Below, one piece after another: positions 1 through 7,858 of a stretch of DNA of 64,000 nt (within the stretch, counting starts at the first letter, position 1; each line of letters begins with the position of its first letter). This stretch comes from Oerskovia paurometabola (lineage in GTDB: Bacteria; Actinomycetota; Actinomycetes; Actinomycetales; Cellulomonadaceae), in the NCBI RefSeq assembly GCF_016907365.1, contig NZ_JAFBBV010000001.1:248001-312000 (forward strand), in the 5' to 3' direction. The translations under genes were made by a program, and so were the position numbers. Under the pieces are notes generated by a model. It did not search any database, was not told the origin of the DNA, and was given only the letters and a program-made list of their open reading frames with translations.

Positions 1-516
1 GAGGGTGCCCGTGAACGCGTAGGTCCGGTCGACCGCGTGGACGACGACCCGGTGCTTGATGCTCTCGATGTAGACGACGTCGAGGAGGTCCACCCGGGCG
101 AGGGCGCCGTTCACGGTCAGCATGAGCGAGTCCGTCCCGCTGCGTCGCACGCGGTCGATGCTCCGGCGCAGCTCCTGGGAGAACGCGAACCAGGGGACGG
201 GCTTGAGGAGGTAGCTCAGCGCGTCGACCTCGTACCCGTGGATCGCGTACTGCGCCATGTTGGTCACGAACACGATGACGACCCGGGAGTCGAGCGTGCG
301 GATCTGCCGGGCCGTGTCCAGGCCGTCGAGGTCGTCCATCTGGACGTCGAGGAAGAGGATGTCGAAGTCGGGTCGGTAGCCCGTGACGAGCTCGCGCCCG
401 TCCGTGAAGGTGCGGACGTCGAACGTCACCCGGTTCTCGACCTGGAAGCGGTCGAGGTGACCGAGCACGACGTCTCTGCTGGCGGACTCGTCGTCGACTA
501 CGCCGATGCGGATCAT
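1..516 (-). CDS. LytTR-family response regulator (3' end cut by window)
   Basis: Two-component response regulator of the AlgR/AgrA/LytR class. The receiver domain covers residues 1-115: acidic pair D8/D9, phospho-acceptor D57 in FLDVQM, T85 and K105 in the LLKP motif. A LytTR DNA-binding domain starts near residue 125 and is open at window base 1 (172 codons visible, no stop). Start is the ATG at 514-516, followed directly by the classic RIGVVDDE receiver start. The cognate kinase should lie beyond the left edge. Such regulators bind direct repeats rather than palindromes. Family assignment is firm; the regulated process cannot be told from here. Confidence 0.9.
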   Translation of the reverse strand, partial: MIRIGVVDDESASRDVVLGHLDRFQVENRVTFDVRTFTDGRELVTGYRPDFDILFLDVQMDDLDGLDTARQIRTLDSRVVIVFVTNMAQYAIHGYEVDALSYLLKPVPWFAFSQELRRSIDRVRRSGTDSLMLTVNGALARVDLLDVVYIESIKHRVVVHAVDRTYAFTGTL

Positions 517-656
517 GCTGGCGGACCTCTTTCACCTCGACCCCGGACGCCGCCCGGGTGCTCCCCCAAGATACCAAGCAAAGCCGGGCCGAGATCGGCG
601 CGAAACGGGGGTTTCGGGCACCTCGTCGACCCAGGCTCGGGACCGGAGGACCAAGG

Positions 657-2030
657 TCACACCCGGTCGGCCACCAACGTCCTGCTCGGCTGCGGCAGCG
701 GCTTGACCCAGCCCGCGAGCACGATGCTCAGGACGGTGGCGACCGTGATGGTGAGCAGCGCGTGCCGCCCGCCGATCGAGTCCGCGAGCAGGCCCAGGAG
801 CGGCGGTGCCGTGAGCTGGCCGAACGAGATGAACGACGTCACGACCGAGACGCGCCCCGGGGCCCGCAGCGGGTCGTCCGACGCGGCAGCGATCGCGATC
901 GGGTTGGCGAGCGCGGCCCCGCAGCCCCACAGCACGATGCCGAACCAGGCGAGGGGCAGCCCGGGCGCGAGGCCGAACAGGAGCAGCCCGACGAGGGCGG
1001 AGATCCCGGAGGCCCGCAGGATCGTGACGCGGCCGAACCGGTCGATGAGCCCCGTCCCGGCGAAGCGGAAGACCGTCATGGCGGCGACGAACGTGCCGTA
1101 GGCCATGGCCCCGACGGCCTCGCGCACCGCGAAGCCGTCGACCATCGAGATCGAGAGCCAGTTGCCGGCCGACCCCTCGGACAGGGACGCGGCGAGCAGG
1201 ACGAGCCCGATGAGCAGGGTGCGCGGCTCGCGCCACGCGGACAGGGCGTTGCGCAGCCCGGCACCACGACGCCTGGTCGGGCGCGGGGTCGCCTCGTCCG
1301 TGACGCCGTGCGCCGCGGCGGGTTCCGCCGCGGATCCGGCCGGAGCGTCGGCCACCTCGGCGGCCACCTCGTCCGTCGCGTCGCTCGTCCCGCGGGTCGA
1401 CGGCGCTGCGACGGCCGAGCGGTCGTCCTCCGCGCGCGTCGCGGCCTGGCGCTCGGGGGCGAACACGGTCGCCGGTCCGATGAGGAAGGCGCGGGCGATC
1501 GCGACGAGGGTCGTGATGATCACGAGCTGGACCGCGATGTGGATCTGCGCCGCGGAGAACGCGGCCCCGACGAGCGCGCCCGCGCCCGCGCCGATCGAGA
1601 AGGCCGCGTGGAAGTGGGGGAGGATCGCGCGGCCGACGCGCTGCTCGACCATGGCCCCGTTGAGGTTGATCGGCACGTTCATCAGGGCGCCGCTGATGCC
1701 GTTGGTGAACGCGCCGACCGCGAAGACGCCGACGCTCCCGGTCGCCGTGCCCCACGCGACGAGCAGCAGCGCGACGAGGTTGACGACGGTGGCCGCGACG
1801 AGGGTCCGGCGGCTCCCGAACCGGGCGACGACCGCACCCGTGGACATGACGGCGAACAGCGCACCGACCGCGCCGACGATGAGGATCAGGCCGAGCTGTG
1901 CCGAGGAGACCCCGAGCGCCTCGCGGATCGAGGGCAGCCGCGTCATCCAGCTCGTGCCGACGATGCCGAAGAGCGCGAAGAGCGCCATCAACGACCAGCG
2001 GGCGCGATCGACTGCAAGGTTTCCTGACAT
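657..2030 (-). CDS. MFS transporter, YbjJ-like
   Basis: Twelve-segment major facilitator membrane protein of 457 residues. The N-terminal half has the RLPSIREALG loop and the paired glycine/alanine-rich helices seen in YbjJ-type transporters. An unusually long hydrophilic, Ala/Thr/Asp-rich loop (about residues 192-268) separates TM6 and TM7. Substrate unknown; YbjJ relatives are annotated as sugar or drug permeases without proof. The start codon sits 7 nt after a TAGAGT hexamer (2038-2043, minus strand), so the mRNA may be leaderless. The gene stands alone between the LytTR regulator and the PhzF gene, both on the same strand. Confidence 0.85.
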   Translation of the reverse strand: MSGNLAVDRARWSLMALFALFGIVGTSWMTRLPSIREALGVSSAQLGLILIVGAVGALFAVMSTGAVVARFGSRRTLVAATVVNLVALLLVAWGTATGSVGVFAVGAFTNGISGALMNVPINLNGAMVEQRVGRAILPHFHAAFSIGAGAGALVGAAFSAAQIHIAVQLVIITTLVAIARAFLIGPATVFAPERQAATRAEDDRSAVAAPSTRGTSDATDEVAAEVADAPAGSAAEPAAAHGVTDEATPRPTRRRGAGLRNALSAWREPRTLLIGLVLLAASLSEGSAGNWLSISMVDGFAVREAVGAMAYGTFVAAMTVFRFAGTGLIDRFGRVTILRASGISALVGLLLFGLAPGLPLAWFGIVLWGCGAALANPIAIAAASDDPLRAPGRVSVVTSFISFGQLTAPPLLGLLADSIGGRHALLTITVATVLSIVLAGWVKPLPQPSRTLVADRV

Positions 2031-2083
2031 TCAGTGAACTCTATGCCGCGTGCGGCCGCGTTCTCACGGTGTTTCTGTGGGCG

Positions 2084-2124
2084 GGACGGGCCGGTCCGGC
2101 AGCGGTGCCTCGCCCGGCCCGTCC
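2084..2124 (-). terminator. hairpin terminator after the PhzF gene
   Basis: Eleven-base perfect arms (2084-2094 and 2114-2124) around a 19-nt loop, immediately downstream of the stop of the leftward PhzF-like gene. No U tract, as is common in high-GC actinobacteria. Confidence 0.55.
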
Positions 2125-2134
2125 TGCGCGCGGG

Positions 2135-3091
2135 TCAGAGCAGCACCGTGCCGTCGATGCAGGTCACGGCGTCGCCGCCGACCCACACGGTGTCGACGTC
2201 TTGGCCGTCGTCACCGGAGCCCGCCTCGCGGCTCACGTGGACGCGCCCGGCCCGCCCGAGCGCAGTGCCCTGGCTCGCGACGTACTCGGCGGGCAGCAGG
2301 CCGTCGGGCTGGAGCCACTGCGCGACGACCGCGTTGAGGCTGCCCGTCACGGGGTCCTCGGGGATGCCCATGTCGAGCGCGTACCCGCGCACCTCGACCG
2401 CGGCCCCGTCCGGGCCGTCGTAGCGTCCGTCCCCGAGGGCGGTGTACGGCCCGACGACGCCGATCGCCAGGTCGCCCAGCCCCGTGAAGTCGGGGTCGAG
2501 GGCCAGGACCTTCTCGGCCGAGCCGAGCAGGAGCACGCGCCAGCCCGGTCCGTTGTCGAGGAACCGGTGGTCGACGACGTCGCGAGCCTCGAGCCCGAGC
2601 GCGCGCGTGATCGCGGTGAGGGTCGAGAGGTCGACGGGCTCGTCCGTGAGGAGGTCGGGAGCGGCGAAGGCGAGCCGACCGCCCGGGGAGGCTCCGCCGT
2701 CGGGCAGGTCGGTCAGGTCCGTCGAGGGGGAGCGGCGCAGCGGGACCAGGCCGATCCCGCACTCCTGGACCACGACGCCCGGCTCGCGCGGCGTGCCGCC
2801 CGCGGCGAGCCATGCGTGGCACGAGCCGAGCGTCGGGTGCCCGGCGAACGGCAGCTCGCCCGCGGGCGTGAAGATGCGCAGGCGGTAGTCGGCCCCCGCG
2901 GCCGCGCCCTCGGGGGAGGGCGGGAGGAGGAAAGTGGTCTCGGACAGGTTGGTCCAGCGGGCGAAGGCGGCCATCTGAGCGTCCTCCAGCCCGACGGCGT
3001 CGCGCACCACCGCGACCGGGTTGCCCCGGTAGGGGGTCGTCGTGAAGACGTCGACCTGTGAGAACGGGCGGAGGCGCGGCGGGGTGGTCAC
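2135..3091 (-). CDS. PhzF-family isomerase/epimerase-like protein
   Basis: Cytoplasmic enzyme of the PhzF (diaminopimelate-epimerase fold) family, 318 residues, close to the family's usual length. The N-terminal signature FSQVDVFT..PYRGNP is at residues 10-25, the catalytic glutamate is E51 in NLSETTF, and the substrate-loop motif GHPTLGSCHAWL follows near residue 84; the C-terminal half repeats the fold with GIPEDPVTGS. PhzF itself isomerises a phenazine precursor, but no other phenazine genes are present, so the substrate here is unknown. Single gene with its own downstream hairpin. Confidence 0.9.
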   Translation of the reverse strand: MTTPPRLRPFSQVDVFTTTPYRGNPVAVVRDAVGLEDAQMAAFARWTNLSETTFLLPPSPEGAAAGADYRLRIFTPAGELPFAGHPTLGSCHAWLAAGGTPREPGVVVQECGIGLVPLRRSPSTDLTDLPDGGASPGGRLAFAAPDLLTDEPVDLSTLTAITRALGLEARDVVDHRFLDNGPGWRVLLLGSAEKVLALDPDFTGLGDLAIGVVGPYTALGDGRYDGPDGAAVEVRGYALDMGIPEDPVTGSLNAVVAQWLQPDGLLPAEYVASQGTALGRAGRVHVSREAGSGDDGQDVDTVWVGGDAVTCIDGTVLL

Positions 3092-3164
3092 GCGTCCGAC
3101 GCTACTGCCGCGCCCGCCCCTCCGCAGCGCACCGTGGGTCCGCCGCGGGTCGGTGCGCCCGGGG

Positions 3165-3557
3165 TCAGGCGCTCGGCGGCTGGATCAGGTCCCACGGCGT
3201 GCCGTACAGGTCCTCGAAGACCGCGACCGTCCCGTACGGCTCGTGGCGCGGCTCCTCCCGGAACGTCACCCCGCGCGCGAGCATGCGGGCGTGCTGGGCC
3301 GCGAAGTCGTCGGTCCGCAGGAAGAAGGCGACCTCGTCGCCCGCCGGCCGGCCCACGCGGGCGCGCGCGTCGTCGGACGTCGCGAGGGCCAGGACGAGCC
3401 CCGGGGCCTCGCCCGCGCCGGGGCTCACGACGACGCGCCGCCACCCACCCTCGAACGTCTCGTCCTGACGCAGCGTGAAGCCGAGCGCATCGGTGAAGAA
3501 CTCGATGGCGTCGTCCAGGTCGTGCACGAGGTAGGTCGCGTTCTCGAGGCTCAGCAT
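3165..3557 (-). CDS. VOC (glyoxalase/bleomycin-resistance fold) protein
   Basis: Small 130-residue protein with one vicinal-oxygen-chelate module pair: ATYLVHDLDDAIEFFTDALGF at the start and FEDLYGTPWDLIQP at the C-terminus. The chosen start (ATG at 3555-3557) begins directly before the first beta strand; an upstream in-frame GTG start would add 15 residues without family resemblance. VOC proteins work as dimers and bind a metal or a small ligand such as glyoxal adducts or antibiotics; no ligand can be assigned. Lies between two leftward single genes. Confidence 0.85.
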   Translation of the reverse strand: MLSLENATYLVHDLDDAIEFFTDALGFTLRQDETFEGGWRRVVVSPGAGEAPGLVLALATSDDARARVGRPAGDEVAFFLRTDDFAAQHARMLARGVTFREEPRHEPYGTVAVFEDLYGTPWDLIQPPSA

Positions 3558-3629
3558 GACCTGGAGCGTAGCGGTGCCGGACGGCCCGGCACCGCTACGC
3601 AAGCGCGCCCGATCCGTGGGAGAGGTGGA

Positions 3630-4124
3630 TCAGACCTCGCGCAGGACCTCGCGCGCGAACTTCGCGGACCGCTCGCGCAGACCCTCGATGCGGCGCTCGA
3701 CCAGGCCCGCGGGGTCCTGGCCGGCCTCGACGACGGTCGGCTTGCGGCGGACGTTCTTCGAGCACTCGAACGTCGTGCAGATCAGGGTGCCGATCGTGTC
3801 GCCGTTGCGCCCGGCCGCACCGGCCCGGCGCACGACGTACAGGGACACGTCGTCGGTCGCGATGACGTCCTCGCACCACGCGCACACCGCGCGGCGACGC
3901 GACGCCGTGCCCTCGGGGGCGCGCAGCGCGAGGCCCACCAGGGTGTCGTCGACGGGCAGGACCACGTAGGCGCGCAGCGGCGCCTTGCGGTCGACCCAGC
4001 CCAGGTAGTCGAGACGGTCCCAGCGGAGGTCCGCGAGGTCGGACGGGAGGGTGAGCTGGGACGACTCGCGGCGTGAGGCGTTCACGAAGGACGCGCGGAT
4101 CTGCTTCTCGGTCAGGGGGTTCAT
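3630..4124 (-). CDS. FBP-domain (EF-G-binding type) treble-clef zinc-finger protein
   Basis: Protein of 164 residues matching the actinobacterial FBP family (C-terminal treble-clef zinc finger related to FusB/EF-G-binding proteins). The zinc site is visible as C81-x-x-C84 in the CAWC motif and C116...C121 in ICTTFEC; basic segments (RRK and RR) follow. In Firmicutes, FusB-type proteins bind elongation factor G and release it from the ribosome, giving fusidic-acid tolerance; whether the actinobacterial members do so is inference. Starts MNPLTEKQIR as family members do. Monocistronic by appearance. Confidence 0.8.
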   Translation of the reverse strand: MNPLTEKQIRASFVNASRRESSQLTLPSDLADLRWDRLDYLGWVDRKAPLRAYVVLPVDDTLVGLALRAPEGTASRRRAVCAWCEDVIATDDVSLYVVRRAGAAGRNGDTIGTLICTTFECSKNVRRKPTVVEAGQDPAGLVERRIEGLRERSAKFAREVLREV

Positions 4125-4500
4125 GGTTCTACGGCTCTCGTGCAGGAGGGGCCGTCTCGCCCGCGGTGCCCGGGCCGACAGGTCGGGCGGGAGCGGTGGA
4201 CGGCAGGGTCGGGGTCCGCCGGCGGTCTCGAGGACTCACCGGCGAGGGCCCGCCGAGGTACGCCGATCGTCCCGGGGAACCGCGAAGGTTCGCCGGCGGG
4301 TGGCGCCGTAGGGCGTCAGGCGTGCTGGGCGGGCGTCCGGCCCGCGCCCGAGCAGGCCAGGACGGCCGCCCCGCTTCCTCGCTGCATGAGAGATGCGCTC
4401 CAAGATCGGTGGCCGGGGCTCGTCCCGCGGCTCAGCTCTCCGTCGATGGTACGCCCGGGCACCTGTTCCGCTCACGAGAATTCTGGGGAGGTGCTGCGGA
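4125..4500. other. long non-coding gap
   Basis: About 375 bases between the FBP-protein start and the terminator of the small basic gene. Open frames here are Arg/Pro/Gly-rich shadows with no family resemblance. The right part may hold the FBP promoter; I see no convincing promoter, RNA fold or repeat. Confidence 0.5.
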
Positions 4501-4537
4501 GGCGGGTCGCCGCCCATGCACGTGACGACGACCCGCC
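4501..4537 (-). terminator. hairpin terminator of the 34-residue gene
   Basis: Nine-base perfect inverted repeat (4501-4509 with 4529-4537) located 13 bases after the stop codon of the small leftward gene. Confidence 0.5.
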
Positions 4538-4550
4538 CGCTGCGCACGGT

Positions 4551-4655
4551 CTATCGCTTGCGGACCTTCGCGGTGGTCTCGGCTGCCTTCTCGCGCTTCT
4601 GTGCGCGCTTGTCCTTCAGGGAAAGCGACGGCTGCTTCTTGTCGTTCTTGGCCAT
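4551..4655 (-). CDS. 34-residue Lys/Arg/Ala-rich conserved-looking small protein
   Basis: A tiny, highly charged protein (MAKNDKKQPSLSLKDKRAQK then an alanine/lysine tail), predicted as one amphipathic basic helix with no membrane segment. It is believable as a gene because the ATG is preceded by an almost perfect ribosome-binding site (AAGGAGGTGAG about 4 nt upstream), the stop is followed by a hairpin, and the minus strand upstream has a promoter-like TGGACT-16-TATGGT. Short lysine-rich proteins of this kind in actinobacteria may bind ribosomes or nucleic acid; no function is established for this one. Confidence 0.65.
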   Translation of the reverse strand: MAKNDKKQPSLSLKDKRAQKREKAAETTAKVRKR

Positions 4656-4786
4656 GTGGCTCACCTCCTTCCAGCCTGCAGGTGAACCGGCCACCATAGC
4701 CAAGACCCACAGGAAGTCCAGTCCGGCGTCGGGACGCGCCGAGGAACCGCGACCGGAGGTGACGAGAAGGGGTGGTGGACGCAGAG

Positions 4787-5752
4787 CTAGGCGTCCGCGA
4801 GGGCCACGCCTGCGCGGTCGAGCATGGTCAGCTGCTCCGCGTCCAGCCGGAGCGCCGCTGCAGCCAGGCACTCGTCGAGCTGCTCGATCCTGCTGACGCC
4901 CAGCACGGGGACCACCGGCTGTTCCCGCTCGAGCATCCACGCCAGCACCACCTGCACCGCCGACACCCCGTGCTCGGACGCCACCTGGTCCACCGCGCGC
5001 AGCCGTGCCTCGGAGTCGGCGCTCCGATAGGCGGACGGTATCCGGTCCCGGCGGGCGTAGGCGCCGGACAGCAGGGGCGAGTAGCCCAGCGCGGTGCAGC
5101 CCGGCCGGTCTCCGAGATAGCCCAACAGCTCGGGGTCGGCGACCTGCTGCACCCCGAAGTCGGTGCCGGGAGCCGGCCGCAGGTAGGTGAAGCGCTGCTG
5201 CACCGCCGAGTAGCCCGGCACCCCGAGGTCGCCGGCGATCCGGTGCGCCGCGCTCAGGGTCTGCAGGTCGTGGTTGCTGCAGCCCAGTGCGCCGACCCGA
5301 CCCTCGTCCACCAGCTCGGCCAGGGCGGCGACCGTCTCGTCGAGAGGGGTCACGGGATCCATCACGTGCGCGTACAGGAGGTCGACCCGCTCCGTGCCGA
5401 GCCTGCGCAGGCTGCCCTCGATCGCGGTCCGGATCGCCGGGCGCGACAGCCCCTCCATGTCGGCGGGGAACCCGCCGCGTCGTGCAGGATCGCTGCGCGC
5501 ACCGATCTTGGTCGCCACCACCATCTCGTCGCGAGCCCCGGGCCGGTCCCGGAACCACTCGGCCAGGAACGACTCGCTCTCGTCGCCCGTGGCCCCCTCC
5601 TCCCACTGGACGTAGTTGTTCGCCGTGTCCAGGTGCCGGCCGCCGGCCTCCCTGAACCGGTCCAGCAGCGCGTACGAGGTCGCGCGGTCCACCAGGGAGC
5701 CGAAAGGCAGTGCTCCGAGCACGAACGGGGCAGGGCTGTGCGGGTCGAACAT
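4787..5752 (-). CDS. aldo/keto reductase
   Basis: NAD(P)H-dependent oxidoreductase with the AKR (beta/alpha)8 barrel, 321 residues. The catalytic tetrad is complete: D42 (LDTANNY), Y47, K82 (TKIG) and H129 (LYAHVMD). The C-terminal cofactor segment is seen as PVLGVSRIEQLDECL. Substrate unknown. The start codon has an upstream GAGGAAG ribosome-binding site. It is a single gene, leftward, divergent from the rhomboid-like gene. Confidence 0.92.
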   Translation of the reverse strand: MFDPHSPAPFVLGALPFGSLVDRATSYALLDRFREAGGRHLDTANNYVQWEEGATGDESESFLAEWFRDRPGARDEMVVATKIGARSDPARRGGFPADMEGLSRPAIRTAIEGSLRRLGTERVDLLYAHVMDPVTPLDETVAALAELVDEGRVGALGCSNHDLQTLSAAHRIAGDLGVPGYSAVQQRFTYLRPAPGTDFGVQQVADPELLGYLGDRPGCTALGYSPLLSGAYARRDRIPSAYRSADSEARLRAVDQVASEHGVSAVQVVLAWMLEREQPVVPVLGVSRIEQLDECLAAAALRLDAEQLTMLDRAGVALADA

Positions 5753-5893
5753 CGCGTCACTTCCTCAGGAAAGGAGACATCGTCGGTGGGGGCCGCGCCG
5801 CACACCCTACTGGCCGGGCGGCGGCCAGGATCCTCCCACGGACGGGGCGCGCTTCCGGGCGCTCGCGGGCGAGTCCCGGCGTAGCGTGACGGC

Positions 5894-6580
5894 ATGACGG
5901 ACGGCCCCGCGGGCGGCGCGACCCCCGCTCACCTCCTGCGTCACGCGTGGAACGACCTGTGGCGCACGGTCCGGCGGGCGGACCTCGCGGTCGTCTACTG
6001 CTCCGTGGTGCTGCTCGTCGCCGTCGTCCTGTGGTTCCTGCCCGAGGGCACGCGGGACCAGGTCTACGAGGACACGAGCACCAACCTCGCGAACCTGCGC
6101 GACCGCCCGATCTCGGTGCTGCTCGCGAGCGCGTTCGTCATCTCCTCGCCGAGCGAGGTGCTCCTGGTGCTCCAGCTCCTCGTGGTCCTGGCCTACGCGC
6201 AGCGATTCGTCGGGCGTCTCGCGTCGCTCGCGGTCGGGTTCATGGGTCACGTCGGCGCGACCGTGTTCACCGCCATGGTCCTGACGACCGGGATCTTCCA
6301 CGGCTTCGTGAACCCGAGCGTGGCGACCGTCGACGACGTCGGGGTCAGCTACGTCATGGCGACCGTCATGGGGTTCCTGACCGTCGTCGTGCCCAGACGC
6401 TGGCGCTGGTGGTGGGTCGCGTTCGTCGTCGTCTACTGGGTGGGGCCGGGCTTCGTCGCACGGAACTTCACCGCGGTCGGGCACACGACCGCGCTCGTCG
6501 TCGGGCTCACGGTCGCGTTCGTCGCGGGCCGGACCCGGCAGGCGGCGGGCTGGTCCGGGGACGTCCCGGGACGGCGGTGA
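5894..6580 (+). CDS. rhomboid-like membrane protein
   Basis: Polytopic membrane protein of 228 residues with about six hydrophobic segments. It resembles the actinobacterial rhomboid-like (Rhomboid_2) family: conserved RDRPISVLLASAFV near residue 70 and GHVGATVFTAM near 118. A serine in GVSY (S152) and a histidine in the last helix (H197, AVGHTTALVVG) sit where intramembrane rhomboid proteases have their Ser-His dyad, but the usual GxSG is not intact, so protease activity is uncertain. The ATG lies 6 nt after TAGCGT (5882-5887), suggesting a leaderless transcript. Convergent with the next gene. Confidence 0.75.
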   Translation: MTDGPAGGATPAHLLRHAWNDLWRTVRRADLAVVYCSVVLLVAVVLWFLPEGTRDQVYEDTSTNLANLRDRPISVLLASAFVISSPSEVLLVLQLLVVLAYAQRFVGRLASLAVGFMGHVGATVFTAMVLTTGIFHGFVNPSVATVDDVGVSYVMATVMGFLTVVVPRRWRWWWVAFVVVYWVGPGFVARNFTAVGHTTALVVGLTVAFVAGRTRQAAGWSGDVPGRR

Positions 6581-6605
6581 CCGGGCTGCTCGACCGGTCG
6601 TGAGA

Positions 6606-6639
6606 CCCGGGCGCGCACCCTGCACGGGTGCGGCCCGGG
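6606..6639. terminator. bidirectional hairpin between convergent genes
   Basis: Near-perfect GC-rich stem, arms 6606-6620 and 6626-6639 with one bulge, lying between the converging rhomboid-like and AhpD-like genes. Confidence 0.65.
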
Positions 6640-6655
6640 ACGTCCCCGAGAGGGA

Positions 6656-7195
6656 TCAGGCCCTGCGCCTGGCGGACGGTGCTCCGGGCGTGAGCCCGGC
6701 GACGAGGTTGAACGCCCCGGTGAGGACGTTGAGCGCGACGACGCCGACGACGTCGGCTATCTCGCGGTCGCTGAAGCCGTGGCGCCGGAGGCCGTCGACC
6801 TGCTCGTCGGTGATCGACGTCGGCTCGCGGTACACCTGGACACCGAAGGCGACGATCGCGGCCAGTGCGGGGTCGGCGGACCACCCGTCGTGGGCCAGCG
6901 CGATCTCGTCCTCGCCGGCTCCGAGGGCACGAGCAGCCCCGACGTGCGACGCGAGGCACAGGGCGCAGCCCTGCTGCGCCTGCACGGCGATCGAGACGAG
7001 CTCGCTGGTCCTGCGGTCGAGCTTGGCACGCCTCATGGCGCGGCTGAGCTGCAGGTATCCCCCGAGCACGGCGGGGGAGTGCGCCATCGTCGAGACCATG
7101 TCGCCCACGCTGCCGTGGCGGTCCACGAGCTCGGCGAGCAGGTCCTTCGAGGCGCCCACGGCGGTCTCCGGGGTCAGGCGGGAAAGTCGGGGCAC
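6656..7195 (-). CDS. carboxymuconolactone decarboxylase / AhpD-like peroxidase-related protein
   Basis: A 179-residue all-helical protein of the CMD/AhpD family. The AhpD active-site signature is complete: E65, then C77-x-x-C80-x-x-x-H84 within QGCALCLASH. In AhpD this pair of cysteines reduces peroxides or transfers electrons to AhpC. It is the last gene of a leftward set starting at the CsoR-type promoter near 9350, after the MFS and universal-stress genes. A hairpin at 7237-7268 upstream may lower its expression. A link to copper-induced peroxide stress is inference from position. Confidence 0.88.
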   Translation of the reverse strand: MPRLSRLTPETAVGASKDLLAELVDRHGSVGDMVSTMAHSPAVLGGYLQLSRAMRRAKLDRRTSELVSIAVQAQQGCALCLASHVGAARALGAGEDEIALAHDGWSADPALAAIVAFGVQVYREPTSITDEQVDGLRRHGFSDREIADVVGVVALNVLTGAFNLVAGLTPGAPSARRRA

Positions 7196-7236
7196 AGCGT
7201 TCTCCTTGACGTAGGAACGGGGGCGGAGCCGGGCCG

Positions 7237-7268
7237 GGTCCGTCGGGCACTCCTGCCCGGCGGACCCG
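7237..7268 (-). terminator. intercistronic hairpin between usp and the AhpD-like gene
   Basis: Stem with arms 7237-7250 and 7255-7268, one internal mismatch and a 4-nt loop, located directly after the universal stress gene. Likely a partial terminator or 3'-end stabiliser. Confidence 0.55.
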
Positions 7269-7288
7269 GCCCCGTCGCCGAGGAGCTG

Positions 7289-7804
7289 TCAGCCGGCGTC
7301 CGACGCGGCCCGGCCGTCCGACGGGACCCGGCTGCTGCGGCGAGCCAGCGCTACCGCGTCCGAGGGGATGACCAGCGTCGGGCGGGTGGCGTGGTGCAGG
7401 ACGCTGGCCGAGGTGCTGCCGAGCAGGGTCGCCCTGAGGCCGCGCCGGCCGCGGGAGCCGAGCACGATCAGGTCGACGTCGAGCTCCTCGGCGGCCTCGA
7501 CGATGGCCTCGGCAGCCGTGGCCATCGTCGAGGACACGTGGGGCTCGGCGACCAGCCCGAGGTCTCGGGCGACCTGTGCGCCGTCGGAGGCGATCCGCTC
7601 CGACACGTCGAGGGCTGCGGCGTCGAGACCTTGGAGCTGCTCGAGCGCCGGGTGGCCCTCGAGATGGGCCGCGAAGCCCTCCATGGGCTGGCGGGCGTAG
7701 AGCAGCACCGCGGTGGCGCCGGGGAAGAGCTCGGCGACGGTCTGCATCGCGCTGTGCGCGTTGGGCGACCCGTCGTAGGCGATGAGCAGGCGGGGGGTGG
7801 GCAT
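7289..7804 (-). CDS. universal stress protein (UspA family)
   Basis: Single-domain Usp of 171 residues. It begins with the beta strand/phosphate loop LLIAYDGSPNA (D11) and contains the ATP-binding motif G116-x2-G119-x9-G129-S130, so it is the nucleotide-binding type. A hydrophilic, serine/arginine-rich tail follows the domain (about residue 150 on). Located 54 bases after the MFS transporter on the same strand, so probably co-transcribed from the copper-type promoter near 9350. Role: cytoplasmic stress tolerance; specific function unknown. Confidence 0.92.
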   Translation of the reverse strand: MPTPRLLIAYDGSPNAHSAMQTVAELFPGATAVLLYARQPMEGFAAHLEGHPALEQLQGLDAAALDVSERIASDGAQVARDLGLVAEPHVSSTMATAAEAIVEAAEELDVDLIVLGSRGRRGLRATLLGSTSASVLHHATRPTLVIPSDAVALARRSSRVPSDGRAASDAG

Positions 7805-7858
7805 GGTGTTTCCCTTCGGGTGGTGGTGAGGGGCCTGGTCGGACCGGGTTGCGTGCGG

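Noticed and set aside
558..2027. 489-codon plus-strand frame over the MFS gene
   Set aside because: Antisense shadow of a clear 12-helix transporter.
2135..3091. phenazine biosynthesis locus
   Set aside because: Only a PhzF-like gene is present; no other phenazine genes are nearby.
4236..4547. 103-codon minus-strand frame in the long gap
   Set aside because: Arg/Pro-rich, no ribosome-binding site, overlaps the terminator, and no family resemblance.
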